Shown piece by piece: positions 16,822 through 24,788 of a DNA stretch of 64,000 bases. The stretch lies in assembly GCF_002257565.1 (NCBI RefSeq), contig NZ_CP022736.1:3658001-3722000 (forward strand), read 5' to 3'. The notes below the pieces were generated by a model. The model was not told where the DNA came from, did no database searches, and was given only the letters and a program-made list of their open reading frames with translations. Numbering within the stretch: position 1 is the stretch's first letter; every line of letters begins with the position of its first letter. The position numbers and the translations under genes are program-made. Source of the DNA: Herbaspirillum sp. meg3 (GTDB taxonomy: Bacteria > Pseudomonadota > Gammaproteobacteria > Burkholderiales > Burkholderiaceae_D).

Positions 16822-18599
16822 AGAATCAACAGACTCCCCGCCGGTTCCGCTCCCAGGACTGGTTCGACAATCCCGATCATATCGACATGACCGCGCTGTA
16901 CCTTGAGCGCTTCATGAACTACGGCATCACCGCGGAAGAATTGCGCTCCGGCCGCCCGATCATCGGTATCGCACAGAGCGGCAGCGACATCAGCCCATGC
17001 AATCGCATCCACCTCGAACTGGCGCGCCGCGTGCGTGACGGCATTCGCGATGCCGGCGGCATTCCGATGGAGTTTCCGCTGCATCCGATTTTTGAAAACT
17101 GCCGCCGTCCGACGGCAGCGATTGACCGCAATCTGTCTTACCTCGGCCTGGTGGAAATCCTGCACGGCTATCCGATCGATGCCGTGGTGCTGACCACCGG
17201 CTGCGACAAGACCACACCCGCGCAGATCATGGCAGCGTCCACGGTGGACATCCCCGCCATCGTCTTGTCAGGCGGGCCGATGCTTGACGGCTGGATGGAC
17301 GGCGAACTGGTCGGCTCCGGCGCGGCGATCTGGAAGGGCCGTCGCCAGTTGTCGGCGGGCGTGATCGACAATGACAAATTTCTGGAAATCGCGGCAGCGT
17401 CAGCGCCCTCTTCCGGTCACTGCAACACGATGGGCACCGCGTCGACCATGAACGCCATGGCGGAAGCACTGGGCATGTCGCTCACGGGTTGCTCGGCGAT
17501 TCCGGCGCCGTATCGTGAACGCGGCCAGATGGCGTATGAAACCGGCCGCCGCATCGTCGGCATGGCGCATGAAGATCTGCGTCCGTCGGCGATCCTGACG
17601 CGCGAAGCTTTCCTCGATGCCATCGTGGTCAATGCGGCGATCGGCGGCTCGACCAACGCCCAGCCGCACATCATGGCGATGGCGCGCCATGCCGGTGTGG
17701 AACTGAAGTCGGACGACTGGATGGAGTACGGCTATGACGTGCCGCTGCTGCTTAACATGCAGCCTGCCGGTAAATATCTGGGTGAACGCTTCCACCGCGC
17801 CGGCGGCGTGCCGGCCATCATGTGGGAGCTGCAACAGGCGGGCAAACTGCGCTCCGATCGTCTTACCGCTACCGGCAAGACGATGGAGAAAAACCTCGAA
17901 GGCCGCGAGAGCCACGACCGCGAGGTTGTCTTCCGCTTTGAAGCGCCGCTGCGCGAACGTGCGGGTTTCCTGGTGCTGAAGGGGAATCTGTTCGACTTCG
18001 CGATCATGAAGACCAGCGTCATTTCGGAGACCTTCCGCGAGCGCTATCTGAACACACCGGGCAGTGAAGGCATCTTCGAATGCAAGGCGGCGGTGTTTGA
18101 TGGCTCTGACGACTACCATGCGCGTATCAATGATCCTGCGCTGGGCATCGATGAAAACACGATCCTGGTGATTCGCGGTGCAGGCCCGGTCGGCTGGCCG
18201 GGATCCGCTGAGGTAGTCAACATGCAACCACCTGATGCACTGCTGCGCCGTGGCATCACCACGCTGCCGACGCTGGGCGACGGTCGCCAGTCAGGCACAT
18301 CGGACAGCCCGTCCATCCTCAACGCGTCGCCGGAAAGCGCCGTGGGTGGTGGTCTGGCCTACCTGCGCGATGGCGACAAGGTGCGCATCGACCTCAATAC
18401 CGGCCGTTGCGACATGCTCATCAGCGATGAAGAGCTGGCCAAGCGCAAAGCGGAAGGTATCCCGGCAGTGCCGCCAAGCCAGACGCCGTGGCAGGAGATT
18501 TATCGCAGCACCGTCGGCCAGTTGGAAACCGGCGCCTGCATGGAATTGGCCATCAAGTATCAGGGCGTGGCGAAGGTCTTGCCGCGTCACAACCACTAA
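16818..18599 (+). CDS. xylD: xylonate dehydratase, IlvD/Edd family (XylD)
   Basis: 593 residues, the length of sugar-acid dehydratases in the IlvD/Edd family. GTG start overlapping the xylC stop. Iron-sulphur and Mg sites are visible: TTGCDKTTPAQIMAA, SGHCNTMGTASTMNAMAEALG, and a late GTSDSPSILNASPESAVGGGLA with the active Ser. It dehydrates D-xylonate to 2-keto-3-deoxy-xylonate, the substrate of XylX. Related enzymes also use L-arabinonate, so specificity is inferred from the operon. Confidence 0.9.
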   Translation: MKNQQTPRRFRSQDWFDNPDHIDMTALYLERFMNYGITAEELRSGRPIIGIAQSGSDISPCNRIHLELARRVRDGIRDAGGIPMEFPLHPIFENCRRPTAAIDRNLSYLGLVEILHGYPIDAVVLTTGCDKTTPAQIMAASTVDIPAIVLSGGPMLDGWMDGELVGSGAAIWKGRRQLSAGVIDNDKFLEIAAASAPSSGHCNTMGTASTMNAMAEALGMSLTGCSAIPAPYRERGQMAYETGRRIVGMAHEDLRPSAILTREAFLDAIVVNAAIGGSTNAQPHIMAMARHAGVELKSDDWMEYGYDVPLLLNMQPAGKYLGERFHRAGGVPAIMWELQQAGKLRSDRLTATGKTMEKNLEGRESHDREVVFRFEAPLRERAGFLVLKGNLFDFAIMKTSVISETFRERYLNTPGSEGIFECKAAVFDGSDDYHARINDPALGIDENTILVIRGAGPVGWPGSAEVVNMQPPDALLRRGITTLPTLGDGRQSGTSDSPSILNASPESAVGGGLAYLRDGDKVRIDLNTGRCDMLISDEELAKRKAEGIPAVPPSQTPWQEIYRSTVGQLETGACMELAIKYQGVAKVLPRHNH

Positions 18600-18608
18600 G
18601 AAGCCGCT

Positions 18609-18638
18609 GCCGGCCCGGATGATCATCACCGGGCCGGC
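18609..18638 (+). terminator. terminator-like hairpin ending the xylose operon
   Basis: Perfect 10-bp arms GCCGGCCCGG (18609-18618) and CCGGGCCGGC (18629-18638) around a 10-base loop that itself contains ATGATCAT. It lies between the convergent xylD and dadA-like genes, so it could serve both. No T-run is present. Confidence 0.6.
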
Positions 18639-18675
18639 ATGTTCTCTGCCTGACTTAAGTCAGGTTTTCGTCAAG

Positions 18676-20013
18676 CTAGAATCGCTGCGCACTGAACGGC
18701 GCCAGATCGATTTCCGGCTTCTGTCCGGACAATAATTGAGCGACCAGACGTCCGGTTCTCGCTGATGTGCCGAGTCCGATATGGCCGTGCCCGAAGGCAT
18801 GGATCACATCTGCGCTGCGTGTCGATGGCCCGATGCAGGGCAAGCCGTCCGGCATGCTGGGACGCCGTCCCAGCCAGTAGCGCACGCGGCTGGCCGGCAG
18901 ATCGCGCGGCAGTGCGGGAAAAAGTTGCAGCGCGAGGTCGCGCATGATTTCTGCACGACGCCAGTCCGGCTCAGCCTCGAAGGAGGCGATCTCGACCTGC
19001 CCCGCCACGCGCAAGCCAAGCTCGGTCTGCGTGGCGATGACCTTGCGATCCATCATCATCATTGGTGTGCGCGGGCGGCCTTCCGGATGTTCCACCATGG
19101 CGTGATAACCGCGCTCGGTTTCCAGCGGCACGTTATCGCCCGCTTGCGCTGCCAGCATTTTTGCTTGCGCACCGGCGGCGATGACGGCGGCATCACAGAC
19201 GATCTCGCCCTCTTCGGTTTGCACCGCCGCCAGACGATCACCGGCAAAACGGAGTCCGGTTGCCTTGACGGCGCGCAGACGTGCGCCGCGATCACAGGCA
19301 TGCTGAATCAGCCCCGCGATATAGGCACCCGGGTTGCGGCAATGACCGGCTTCATGGATGAACACGCCAAATCCATAACCGGGATCCAGATCAGGTTCTC
19401 GCTGATGCAATTCTTCAGCTTCGATCTCTTCCCATCCAATACCCAGCTCACGGCGGATGCGCCAGCCTCTGGCGTCGCCTTCAAAATGCTGCCGCGAACG
19501 ATAGACGTGCAGCAGACCGCTGAGTTCGATGAGTTGACCGACGCCCGCCTTCTCCGCGATCTGTTGATGCAAAGGGGCCGCACCGGCAAGCAGGGTTCGC
19601 AATGCTTTGGCCGTCTCGGTGATCCGCGCTTCGGTCGAGCCGGCAATCAGATAACGCAGCAGCCACGGCAAGGTGCGCGGCAGGTAGCGCCAGCGGATCG
19701 ACAGTGGCCCCAAGGGGTCGAGCAGAAACCCCGGCACCTTCTTCCAGACACCCGGCTCGGATGGCGGCAGGATGGAGTGCGACGACAGCCAGCCTGCATT
19801 GCCATAGCTGGAGGCATGCTCGCCGCCGGGCGTACCCGGATCAACGATGGTGACCTGCATCCCCTGATCGAGCGCGTGCAGTGCGCTCATGGCACCGATA
19901 GCGCCGGCGCCGATAATGACAACCTGACGTGACACTGACGGTGAGGAAGATGAGGAAGCCGGGGTAACTGAATGAGCGGAAGAAGATGACGAGATGGGAG
20001 ACATTGAGAACAT
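18676..20013 (-). CDS. FAD-dependent D-amino-acid dehydrogenase-like oxidoreductase (DadA family)
   Basis: About 445 residues. A Ser-rich N-terminal stretch is followed by the dinucleotide-binding motif VVIIGAGAIGAMSALHAL, YGNAGWLSSHSILPPSEPG as in DadA proteins, and the C-terminal FAD contact HAFGHGHIGLGTSARTGRL. It should oxidise a D-amino acid or related amine and pass electrons to the respiratory chain. It is convergent with the xylose operon, so probably not part of it. The start is uncertain: ATG at 20013, 20004 or 20094, none with a strong ribosome binding site. Confidence 0.82.
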   Translation of the reverse strand: MFSMSPISSSSSAHSVTPASSSSSPSVSRQVVIIGAGAIGAMSALHALDQGMQVTIVDPGTPGGEHASSYGNAGWLSSHSILPPSEPGVWKKVPGFLLDPLGPLSIRWRYLPRTLPWLLRYLIAGSTEARITETAKALRTLLAGAAPLHQQIAEKAGVGQLIELSGLLHVYRSRQHFEGDARGWRIRRELGIGWEEIEAEELHQREPDLDPGYGFGVFIHEAGHCRNPGAYIAGLIQHACDRGARLRAVKATGLRFAGDRLAAVQTEEGEIVCDAAVIAAGAQAKMLAAQAGDNVPLETERGYHAMVEHPEGRPRTPMMMMDRKVIATQTELGLRVAGQVEIASFEAEPDWRRAEIMRDLALQLFPALPRDLPASRVRYWLGRRPSMPDGLPCIGPSTRSADVIHAFGHGHIGLGTSARTGRLVAQLLSGQKPEIDLAPFSAQRF

Positions 20014-20045
20014 GAAATTCGATGGTTTTCCTGAGCTGCCGGGAG

Positions 20046-20062
20046 ATGCAAGCATCTTGCAT
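20046..20062. promoter_or_regulatory. palindromic operator candidate upstream of the dadA-like gene
   Basis: ATGCAAG-CAT-CTTGCAT: perfect 7-bp arms with a 3-bp centre, 33 bases before the chosen start of the DadA-like gene. The size suits a dimeric helix-turn-helix repressor such as a GntR or Lrp/AsnC protein. No regulator gene is adjacent. Confidence 0.35.
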
Positions 20063-20237
20063 GCAGGCGTACATCTTACAGCGATACCTGGCAACCGGTA
20101 AGATCAGGAAAGATCGATGAATATCCCGGAGGATGACCACCGGGTATTGTCGCAGCTCCCGGGGTACCTACCTTCCCAAATGCAGGGGTATACGGATATC
20201 ACGCAGAACGCACAAGCAGCTCCCCGAGAAAACAGTC

Positions 20238-20354
20238 TCAGCCATGAAACGGATAGATCGGCTCCGTTACTGCGAGCACCAACAACATTCCCGTCGTCAG
20301 CACCAGAATGCTGCCGGTGGCGAAGACATATGCAATTTTCTGAAAATACTTCAT
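20238..20354 (-). CDS. 38-residue single-span membrane protein, unknown
   Basis: MKYFQKIAYVFATGSILV begins a mini-protein with one hydrophobic helix at about residues 8-30, a short charged N-terminus and a tail ending EPIYPFHG. The ATG at 20354 has a near-perfect site GAGGAAATC just upstream; an in-frame ATG at 20435, directly after the stop of the next upstream mini-gene, would give 65 residues with a basic N-terminus. It lies 81 bp after a second mini-gene on the same strand, so the two are probably co-transcribed. The family was not recognised. Confidence 0.5.
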   Translation of the reverse strand: MKYFQKIAYVFATGSILVLTTGMLLVLAVTEPIYPFHG

Positions 20355-20435
20355 GATTTCCTCGCCTGAAAAATGACGCCTTGGCTCAATTGCCTGACGT
20401 TGTTCCCTGCTCTGCCGTTTCGATCCGGCGAGCAT

Positions 20436-20537
20436 CTATCTGGTCAGATCCTGGCGTGCCACAACCCAGAGAATTGCAGCCAGTAATCCTCCCGCTAATA
20501 CGGCCAACACATGCAAGAGCCAATCGAAAGTCATCAT
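20436..20537 (-). CDS. 33-residue single-span membrane protein, unknown
   Basis: Starts MMTFDWLLHVLAVLAGG with one hydrophobic helix from about residue 6 to 26 and a polar end ARQDLTR. The ribosome binding site is GAGGAAGAGC, immediately before the tandem ATG codons (20537 and 20534). Its TAG stop is followed at once by an ATG in the downstream reading frame. The protein resembles the small accessory subunits of respiratory or transport complexes in size only; no partner gene is adjacent. Confidence 0.45.
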   Translation of the reverse strand: MMTFDWLLHVLAVLAGGLLAAILWVVARQDLTR

Positions 20538-20752
20538 GCTCTTCCTCGCGTCTGATCAGCACGGCCTCATCGCATCGACAGATACGATCACCCATGCATG
20601 GAAGCAAGTATAGAAAGAGACGCCTGAAAAGTTCGTCAACACGGCGTAAAGCCTCGCAAAACTTTGCAAAGAAACGCGCACCACACGTGCTGCGAGGGCA
20701 TGCTTTCACAGGTTGAACGGGAGTTGGTTCTGGGGTGATTTTTATTGTGGCT

Positions 20753-20796
20753 CAGCGGCAATTCAGCGGCAATTCAGCGGCAACTCAGTGACAACT
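20753..20796 (+). repeat. four tandem 11-bp units
   Basis: CAGCGGCAATT is present twice, followed by CAGCGGCAACT and CAGTGACAACT, then a partial CAGG. A short tandem array of one helical turn per unit could be a length-variable locus or stacked protein-binding sites. Confidence 0.7.
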
Positions 20797-20931
20797 CAGG
20801 CGCGGATCACGTGCTGAAAGATGTGTCTGTGCAGATGAAAACTTTGCACTTCTGCTTTTGATGCGGGGACGGCATGATCATCAGGAGCAGTCCCGGATAC
20901 GGGATATCAGCACGTGATTGCAATGACAATG

Positions 20932-20968
20932 AAATGTGCAGATTCAATTGCATAACTGCACATTTTTT
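20932..20968 (+). terminator. intrinsic terminator-like hairpin without an obvious upstream gene
   Basis: AAATGTGCAG (20932-20941) pairs with CTGCACATTT (20956-20965) over 14 bases and is followed by a run of T ending at 20968. No plus-strand gene precedes it for more than 2 kb, so it may end a non-coding transcript. Confidence 0.5.
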
Positions 20969-21089
20969 GCTGAGACTATTGGTGACACGACAATGAAATA
21001 GAAATATTTCGCCTATATTGCACATGTGGGAACGCGCCCGACACCTGCTTCGTGCTACGATTTTGTTCTATTAAAGGGAGATTTACAGA

Positions 21090-21278
21090 ATGCCTGACGG
21101 TCACGATTGCGTTGAACTACCGACCATCATCAACAATGTCGAGTATTTGCTTCAGAGCCGCACGGTCGCGACTGCAGACGGTGCACGACACAGCGAATAT
21201 CGCGTGCTGCTGGATGGCGTGGTTGTCAAATCATGGACGCCTGGCGACATCCGCGCTTACTTCGCCATCCCCGGCTAA
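21090..21278 (+). CDS. hypothetical 62-residue protein
   Basis: MPDGHDCVELPTIINNVEYL opens a small soluble protein rich in beta-prone stretches (EYRVLLDGVVVKSW). AAAGGGAG lies about 10 bases upstream of the ATG. No signal peptide or membrane helix, and no family recognised. It is a lone plus-strand gene between minus-strand genes; coding is supported only by the ribosome binding site and the amino-acid composition. Confidence 0.45.
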   Translation: MPDGHDCVELPTIINNVEYLLQSRTVATADGARHSEYRVLLDGVVVKSWTPGDIRAYFAIPG

Positions 21279-21358
21279 CACCTGCTTTTTGTAGCTGTCG
21301 GTCTCGTGTTGAGCAATCACGATCAGACTTAGCCTGATTGACCTCCTTAGCTTGTCTG

Positions 21359-21763
21359 TCAGCCCGCTGCCATATTGGCGCGTCTTGCCAAAATTTTCTC
21401 GATTTTTTCTTTCAGTGTTGCTGCGTTGAACGGCTTGACGATATAGCCGTCTGCGCCGGCTTGTGCTGCTTCAACGATATTTTCCTTCTTGGCTTCCGCA
21501 GTAATCATCAGCACCGGCAAATGCGCCAGCGATGGTGTTGCGCGAATCTTCTTGAGCAGTGCCAGACCGTCCATCACGGGCATGTTCCAATCGGTCAAAA
21601 CGAACGTGATCGCAGCCGCGCCGCCCTCTAGTATCTTCATGGCCGCCGAGCCGTCTTCAGCTTCGGCCATCTTGGTGAACTCAAGCTCCTTGAGCAAACC
21701 GGTAACGATGCGCCTCATCGTGGAGAAATCGTCCACTACCAGGAAATATTGATCATCTGCCAT
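21359..21763 (-). CDS. cheY: CheY chemotaxis response regulator
   Basis: 134 residues, a stand-alone receiver domain: acidic pair VVDDFSTMRRIV, phospho-acceptor Asp58 in LTDWNMPVMDG, Thr in MITAEAKKENI and Lys in YIVKPFNAATLKEKI. The match to CheY is close along the full length, including the FliM-contact region. Phosphorylated CheY binds the flagellar switch. It is alone, away from cheA and the flagellar genes, so it is probably an additional copy. Confidence 0.9.
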   Translation of the reverse strand: MADDQYFLVVDDFSTMRRIVTGLLKELEFTKMAEAEDGSAAMKILEGGAAAITFVLTDWNMPVMDGLALLKKIRATPSLAHLPVLMITAEAKKENIVEAAQAGADGYIVKPFNAATLKEKIEKILARRANMAAG

Positions 21764-22080
21764 TTTGGGTAATTGGTATCTTGCGAGGTTGAAAGTGAGA
21801 GCGAATACTTAATTTTTCGAATATTTTTCGATTTATTGCCAGTGTAAAACATTTCGGATCATTTCCATACTTTGTGGCATGCAAACAGAATTTCAATTAC
21901 ACAAATTCAAAAGAAAACGCCGCCACATGCTGGAAAAAATCACGCTAATGAATATAAAGACATCGCGACGCCGTCTGATGTTCAATAAATTGCATTCCCT
22001 GTCCCCATCGTATGTCTACGCGAAAACAGGAGGAAATCGTCCTGGATGAAAGGACAAATGAAGAATGGTACGTGGAGGAA
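21764..22080. other. AT-rich intergenic stretch
   Basis: This stretch lies upstream of the cheY-like gene and holds its promoter, which I could not pinpoint. A possible plus-strand ATG at 22012 lacks a ribosome binding site and overlaps the minus-strand gene at 22081. No other feature was seen. Confidence 0.4.
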
Positions 22081-22302
22081 TTATTTCTTCAGAAGCTCAA
22101 TCGCGTCTTCGGCAACGCTGCGCAAATTCGTGATCGTTGCATTCAGGTCGGCCAGCTCTCGTGCGGTCGGGGGCTCGTCCATCCCCCCTTTTACCAGAGA
22201 CGCCTTGATGATCGTCGCCGCCATATGCCAAGCTGCACGATTATGCGCATTGATCAATTCTCTGCGGATCCGCTCCAATTCCGCTTTCTTTATTTTATCC
22301 AT
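22081..22302 (-). CDS. hypothetical 73-residue helical protein
   Basis: MDKIKKAELERIRRELINAH starts a small charged protein that appears almost wholly alpha-helical, with a second helical part ELADLNATITNLRSVAEDAIELLKK. No domain recognised. The ribosome binding site is weak (AAAAAGATAG). The plus-strand alternative at 22012-22380 has a poorer composition and no ribosome binding site, so the minus-strand frame is preferred. Confidence 0.45.
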   Translation of the reverse strand: MDKIKKAELERIRRELINAHNRAAWHMAATIIKASLVKGGMDEPPTARELADLNATITNLRSVAEDAIELLKK

Positions 22303-22601
22303 CGCTATCTTTTTAGCTCGTCGGTTGTTCGAATCTGGCTGCTACCCCTACACCCAAAACATTTCCACATGGAAATATAACATGCAGAACCAAGATCATA
22401 CTATGCATGAATTCTTTCAAGCTTGTGACTCGCGTTCAGCACAGTATATTGATATCACGCAATAAACGTTACACGTTATTTTTCAGCTGAAATGAATAAT
22501 TTTGAAGCTTGAGTGGAATTTCTTACATGAAGCTGATCTTGGTCAACTTATTCTCCCGATGCCGAACGTCGAACTGGGATCCCGGGCGCCCCTGCTGCGC
22601 T
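22303..22601. other. AT-rich gap without recognised features
   Basis: About 300 bp between the 73-residue gene and the end of the nitronate monooxygenase gene. No open frame with a ribosome binding site and no stable hairpin was seen. It presumably holds the promoter of the 73-residue gene. Confidence 0.4.
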
Positions 22602-23642
22602 TTACCAGCCTGCAGCCAACTCCCGCGTAAGTTCGGCGGCGGGAATCTCTTTGCAGCCGCGCGCATTCTGCCCCGACCATAATGGAGAAAAATCTCCGCT
22701 GCCCAAGCTCTCTGCCTTGCTGCGCAATGGTGCAATCGCGGAAGTCGCCAAGGGAAAAGCCGGCGCCGCGGGGCTCAATGAACCGAGTTCGCGCATGAGG
22801 CGATTCACCACGCCGCGTGCAGGACCGCCGGTAAACAAGTTAGTGAGGGCGGTGTGTTCAATGGCATCGCTTTTCAGGACAGCGCGATGGATGGCGCTGG
22901 TGGTTGCCTCGGGCGTGAGCATGTAGGCTGTACCGATCTGCACGCCTGCCGCACCCAGCAATTTGGCGGCAGCGACGCCCTTGGCATCGACGATGCCGCC
23001 TGCGGCGATAACCGGGACGTTCACGGCCTGGACGATTTGCGGCAGCAAGGCGAAGGTACCGAGCTGCGTGGAAATATCGTGCGACAGGAAAAAGCCCCGA
23101 TGCCCTCCCGCTTCCAGACCTTGCGCGATGATGGCGTCGACACCCTGCTCTTCCAGCCAGCGCGCTTCGGCCACGGTGGTTGCCGAAGACAACACTTTGG
23201 CGCCCCAGCTGCGCACGCGGGCGATCAATGCCGCACTGGGCAAACCGAAATGGAAGCTGACCACCGGGGGCTTGAATTCGCTCAACAGTTCAGCAGCCTC
23301 GGCCGTGAACGGAGCGCGACCAGGGCCTGTCGGGATGGTGTCGGCATCAATACCGAATTCACGATAGTACGGCGCCAGCGCAGCACGCCATGTGGCTTCG
23401 CGCGTTGCATCGGGTTCGGGTGGTGTATGCGCAAAAAAATTCACGTTGTAGGGCTTGTCGGTGCCGGCACGGATTTGCTCCAGCTCTTTGCGCAGCACTT
23501 CAGGCGTGAGCATGGCGCAAGGCAAAGAACCCAGGCCGCCGGCATTACAGACTGCAGTAATCAGCGCATGTCCCTGTACGCCCGCCATCGGTGCCTGAAT
23601 AATCGGCAGGTCGATTCCCAGCAGCTTTTGCAACGATTCCAT
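22602..23642 (-). CDS. nitronate monooxygenase (2-nitropropane dioxygenase family)
   Basis: 346 residues, a TIM-barrel flavoprotein. Start LGIDLPIIQAPMAGVQGHALITAVCNAGGLGSL is the family signature. FMN-phosphate contacts are in IIAQGLEAGGHRGFF and VPVIAAGGIVDAKGVAAAKLLGAAGVQIGTAYMLTPEA. It oxidises alkyl nitronates such as propionate 3-nitronate using FMN and oxygen. It is a single gene divergent from the lipoprotein at 23952. Confidence 0.9.
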   Translation of the reverse strand: MESLQKLLGIDLPIIQAPMAGVQGHALITAVCNAGGLGSLPCAMLTPEVLRKELEQIRAGTDKPYNVNFFAHTPPEPDATREATWRAALAPYYREFGIDADTIPTGPGRAPFTAEAAELLSEFKPPVVSFHFGLPSAALIARVRSWGAKVLSSATTVAEARWLEEQGVDAIIAQGLEAGGHRGFFLSHDISTQLGTFALLPQIVQAVNVPVIAAGGIVDAKGVAAAKLLGAAGVQIGTAYMLTPEATTSAIHRAVLKSDAIEHTALTNLFTGGPARGVVNRLMRELGSLSPAAPAFPLATSAIAPLRSKAESLGSGDFSPLWSGQNARGCKEIPAAELTRELAAGW

Positions 23643-23951
23643 GTGTTCTCCGGTCTATTCGTGATATTGCTGTGGTGCTGCCGCACTTGGCCCGGTGGCA
23701 GCGTGGTTACGAATACGCTTCCACGCTGGTCTCAGCTGATCCAGCTGAATAATTAGAAATAACCCGCAGTCACCCATAATAACTATTCGAATGACAAGTA
23801 TATCGGGGAGTCGATATTGATGCTGCCGGCTGCCGACTTGTTACCGATCCTTACGTTCTGCTTCGACTTGTGGCCTTGCCGATAATTTACAATTACGGTA
23901 TCGACTTATCCACTAACAGACTCAGAGATTTACCATCAGGAGATTCCAGGC
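23643..23951. other. divergent promoter region between nitronate monooxygenase and lipoprotein genes
   Basis: 309 bp without an open frame of convincing quality. It must contain both divergent promoters; none could be assigned firmly. A ribosome binding site CAGGAG lies just before the lipoprotein start. Confidence 0.4.
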
Positions 23952-24563
23952 ATGCGCCGCTTGCTTCCTTCGTTATCCGTTTCTGCCCTGCTGATCACCG
24001 GTGTTGCCGGTCTGGCAGGTTGCTCGACGTCAAAGCCGTCGTTCTATCATCAGGAAGATTTCAGCGAGACCGACACCTATTCACGCAGCTTCGGCGCCAG
24101 CGACAATGCGGTATGCGAAGCTGCACGCCGCGCCTTGCTGGGTCAGGGCTACATCATCAGCAAAGCCCAGGCCAACATCGTCGACGGCACCAAGAGCTTT
24201 CAACCGGAAGCCGATCAGCACGTGGAGATTGCTTTCCATATCGTCTGCGCGCCCAACGGCAAGGCTGACCACAATGCTTCGCTATTTGTGAGCGCGACGC
24301 AGGATCGCTACGCGCTGAAGAAGACCAACAACTCCGCCAGTCTGGGCGTGGGCGTGTTGGGTTCGGTATCGATGCCGTTCGGCTCAAGTGACGATTCGCT
24401 CGTGCGCGTGGCGAGCGAAACCATCCGCTCCGGTCATTTTTATGATCGATTCTTTGGTGCGGTAGAACGCTATCTGGATCCGGCAGAAGACGATGCCGCC
24501 AAAGCTGCCAAAACCCAATTGGATGGCCCGGTCGCACAGCCAGAAAAAAAGGAGTCCAAATAG
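23952..24563 (+). CDS. DUF2242-family lipoprotein
   Basis: 203 residues. The signal peptide ends in a good lipobox, VAGLAGC, around residue 24, so it should be a lipid-anchored envelope protein. The body, including FSETDTYSRSFGASDNAVCEAARRALLGQGYI and ASLFVSATQDRYALKKTNNSASLGVG, fits the DUF2242 lipoproteins of betaproteobacteria. Function unknown. The stop codon lies inside the terminator hairpin. Confidence 0.8.
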   Translation: MRRLLPSLSVSALLITGVAGLAGCSTSKPSFYHQEDFSETDTYSRSFGASDNAVCEAARRALLGQGYIISKAQANIVDGTKSFQPEADQHVEIAFHIVCAPNGKADHNASLFVSATQDRYALKKTNNSASLGVGVLGSVSMPFGSSDDSLVRVASETIRSGHFYDRFFGAVERYLDPAEDDAAKAAKTQLDGPVAQPEKKESK

Positions 24564-24571
24564 GACTCCTT
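24549..24571 (+). terminator. intrinsic terminator overlapping the lipoprotein stop codon
   Basis: AAGGAGTCC (24549-24557) pairs with GGACTCCTT (24563-24571) over a 5-base loop. The TAG stop (24561-24563) is within the hairpin. The T-run is short, so its strength is uncertain. Confidence 0.65.
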
Positions 24572-24695
24572 ATTCAAGACTTATTCAATACGTCTTTAAC
24601 ATTTCTTCAATGTTGTCACCAACTGCCTTATTTTGAGGCGCGACAACTAAGTTCTTCATAATCAACTACTTAGCACTTTCTCCCAGACTTGCTCA

Positions 24696-24728
24696 CACAC
24701 TTACCCACAGTTTTTGTGGGTAAGTGTG
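24696..24728. repeat. perfect 14-bp inverted repeat between convergent genes
   Basis: CACACTTACCCACA (24696-24709), loop GTTTT, TGTGGGTAAGTGTG (24715-24728). It sits between the convergent lipoprotein and PXPV genes. No T-run follows on either strand. The arms contain TTACCCACA, one base away from a DnaA-box-like 9-mer. It may act as a bidirectional barrier or a protein site. Confidence 0.8.
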
Positions 24729-24788
24729 AGTAACTCAGTGTGGGTACATCAGGCAACTGAGGTCAGGCATATCAGCGACTACGTGGGA

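Larger units (their letters stand above)
20538..21089. other. gene-poor stretch with tandem repeats and a terminator-like hairpin
   Basis: No convincing gene was seen in this 550-bp stretch. It holds four 11-bp tandem units (20753-20796) and a hairpin followed by T residues (20932-20968), both listed separately. The last 80 bases should contain the promoter of the 62-residue ORF at 21090. Confidence 0.5.

Noticed and set aside
22012..22380. Plus-strand 122-codon frame opposite the 73-residue gene
   Set aside because: No ribosome binding site, and the composition after residue 50 looks like antisense; the opposite strand is preferred.
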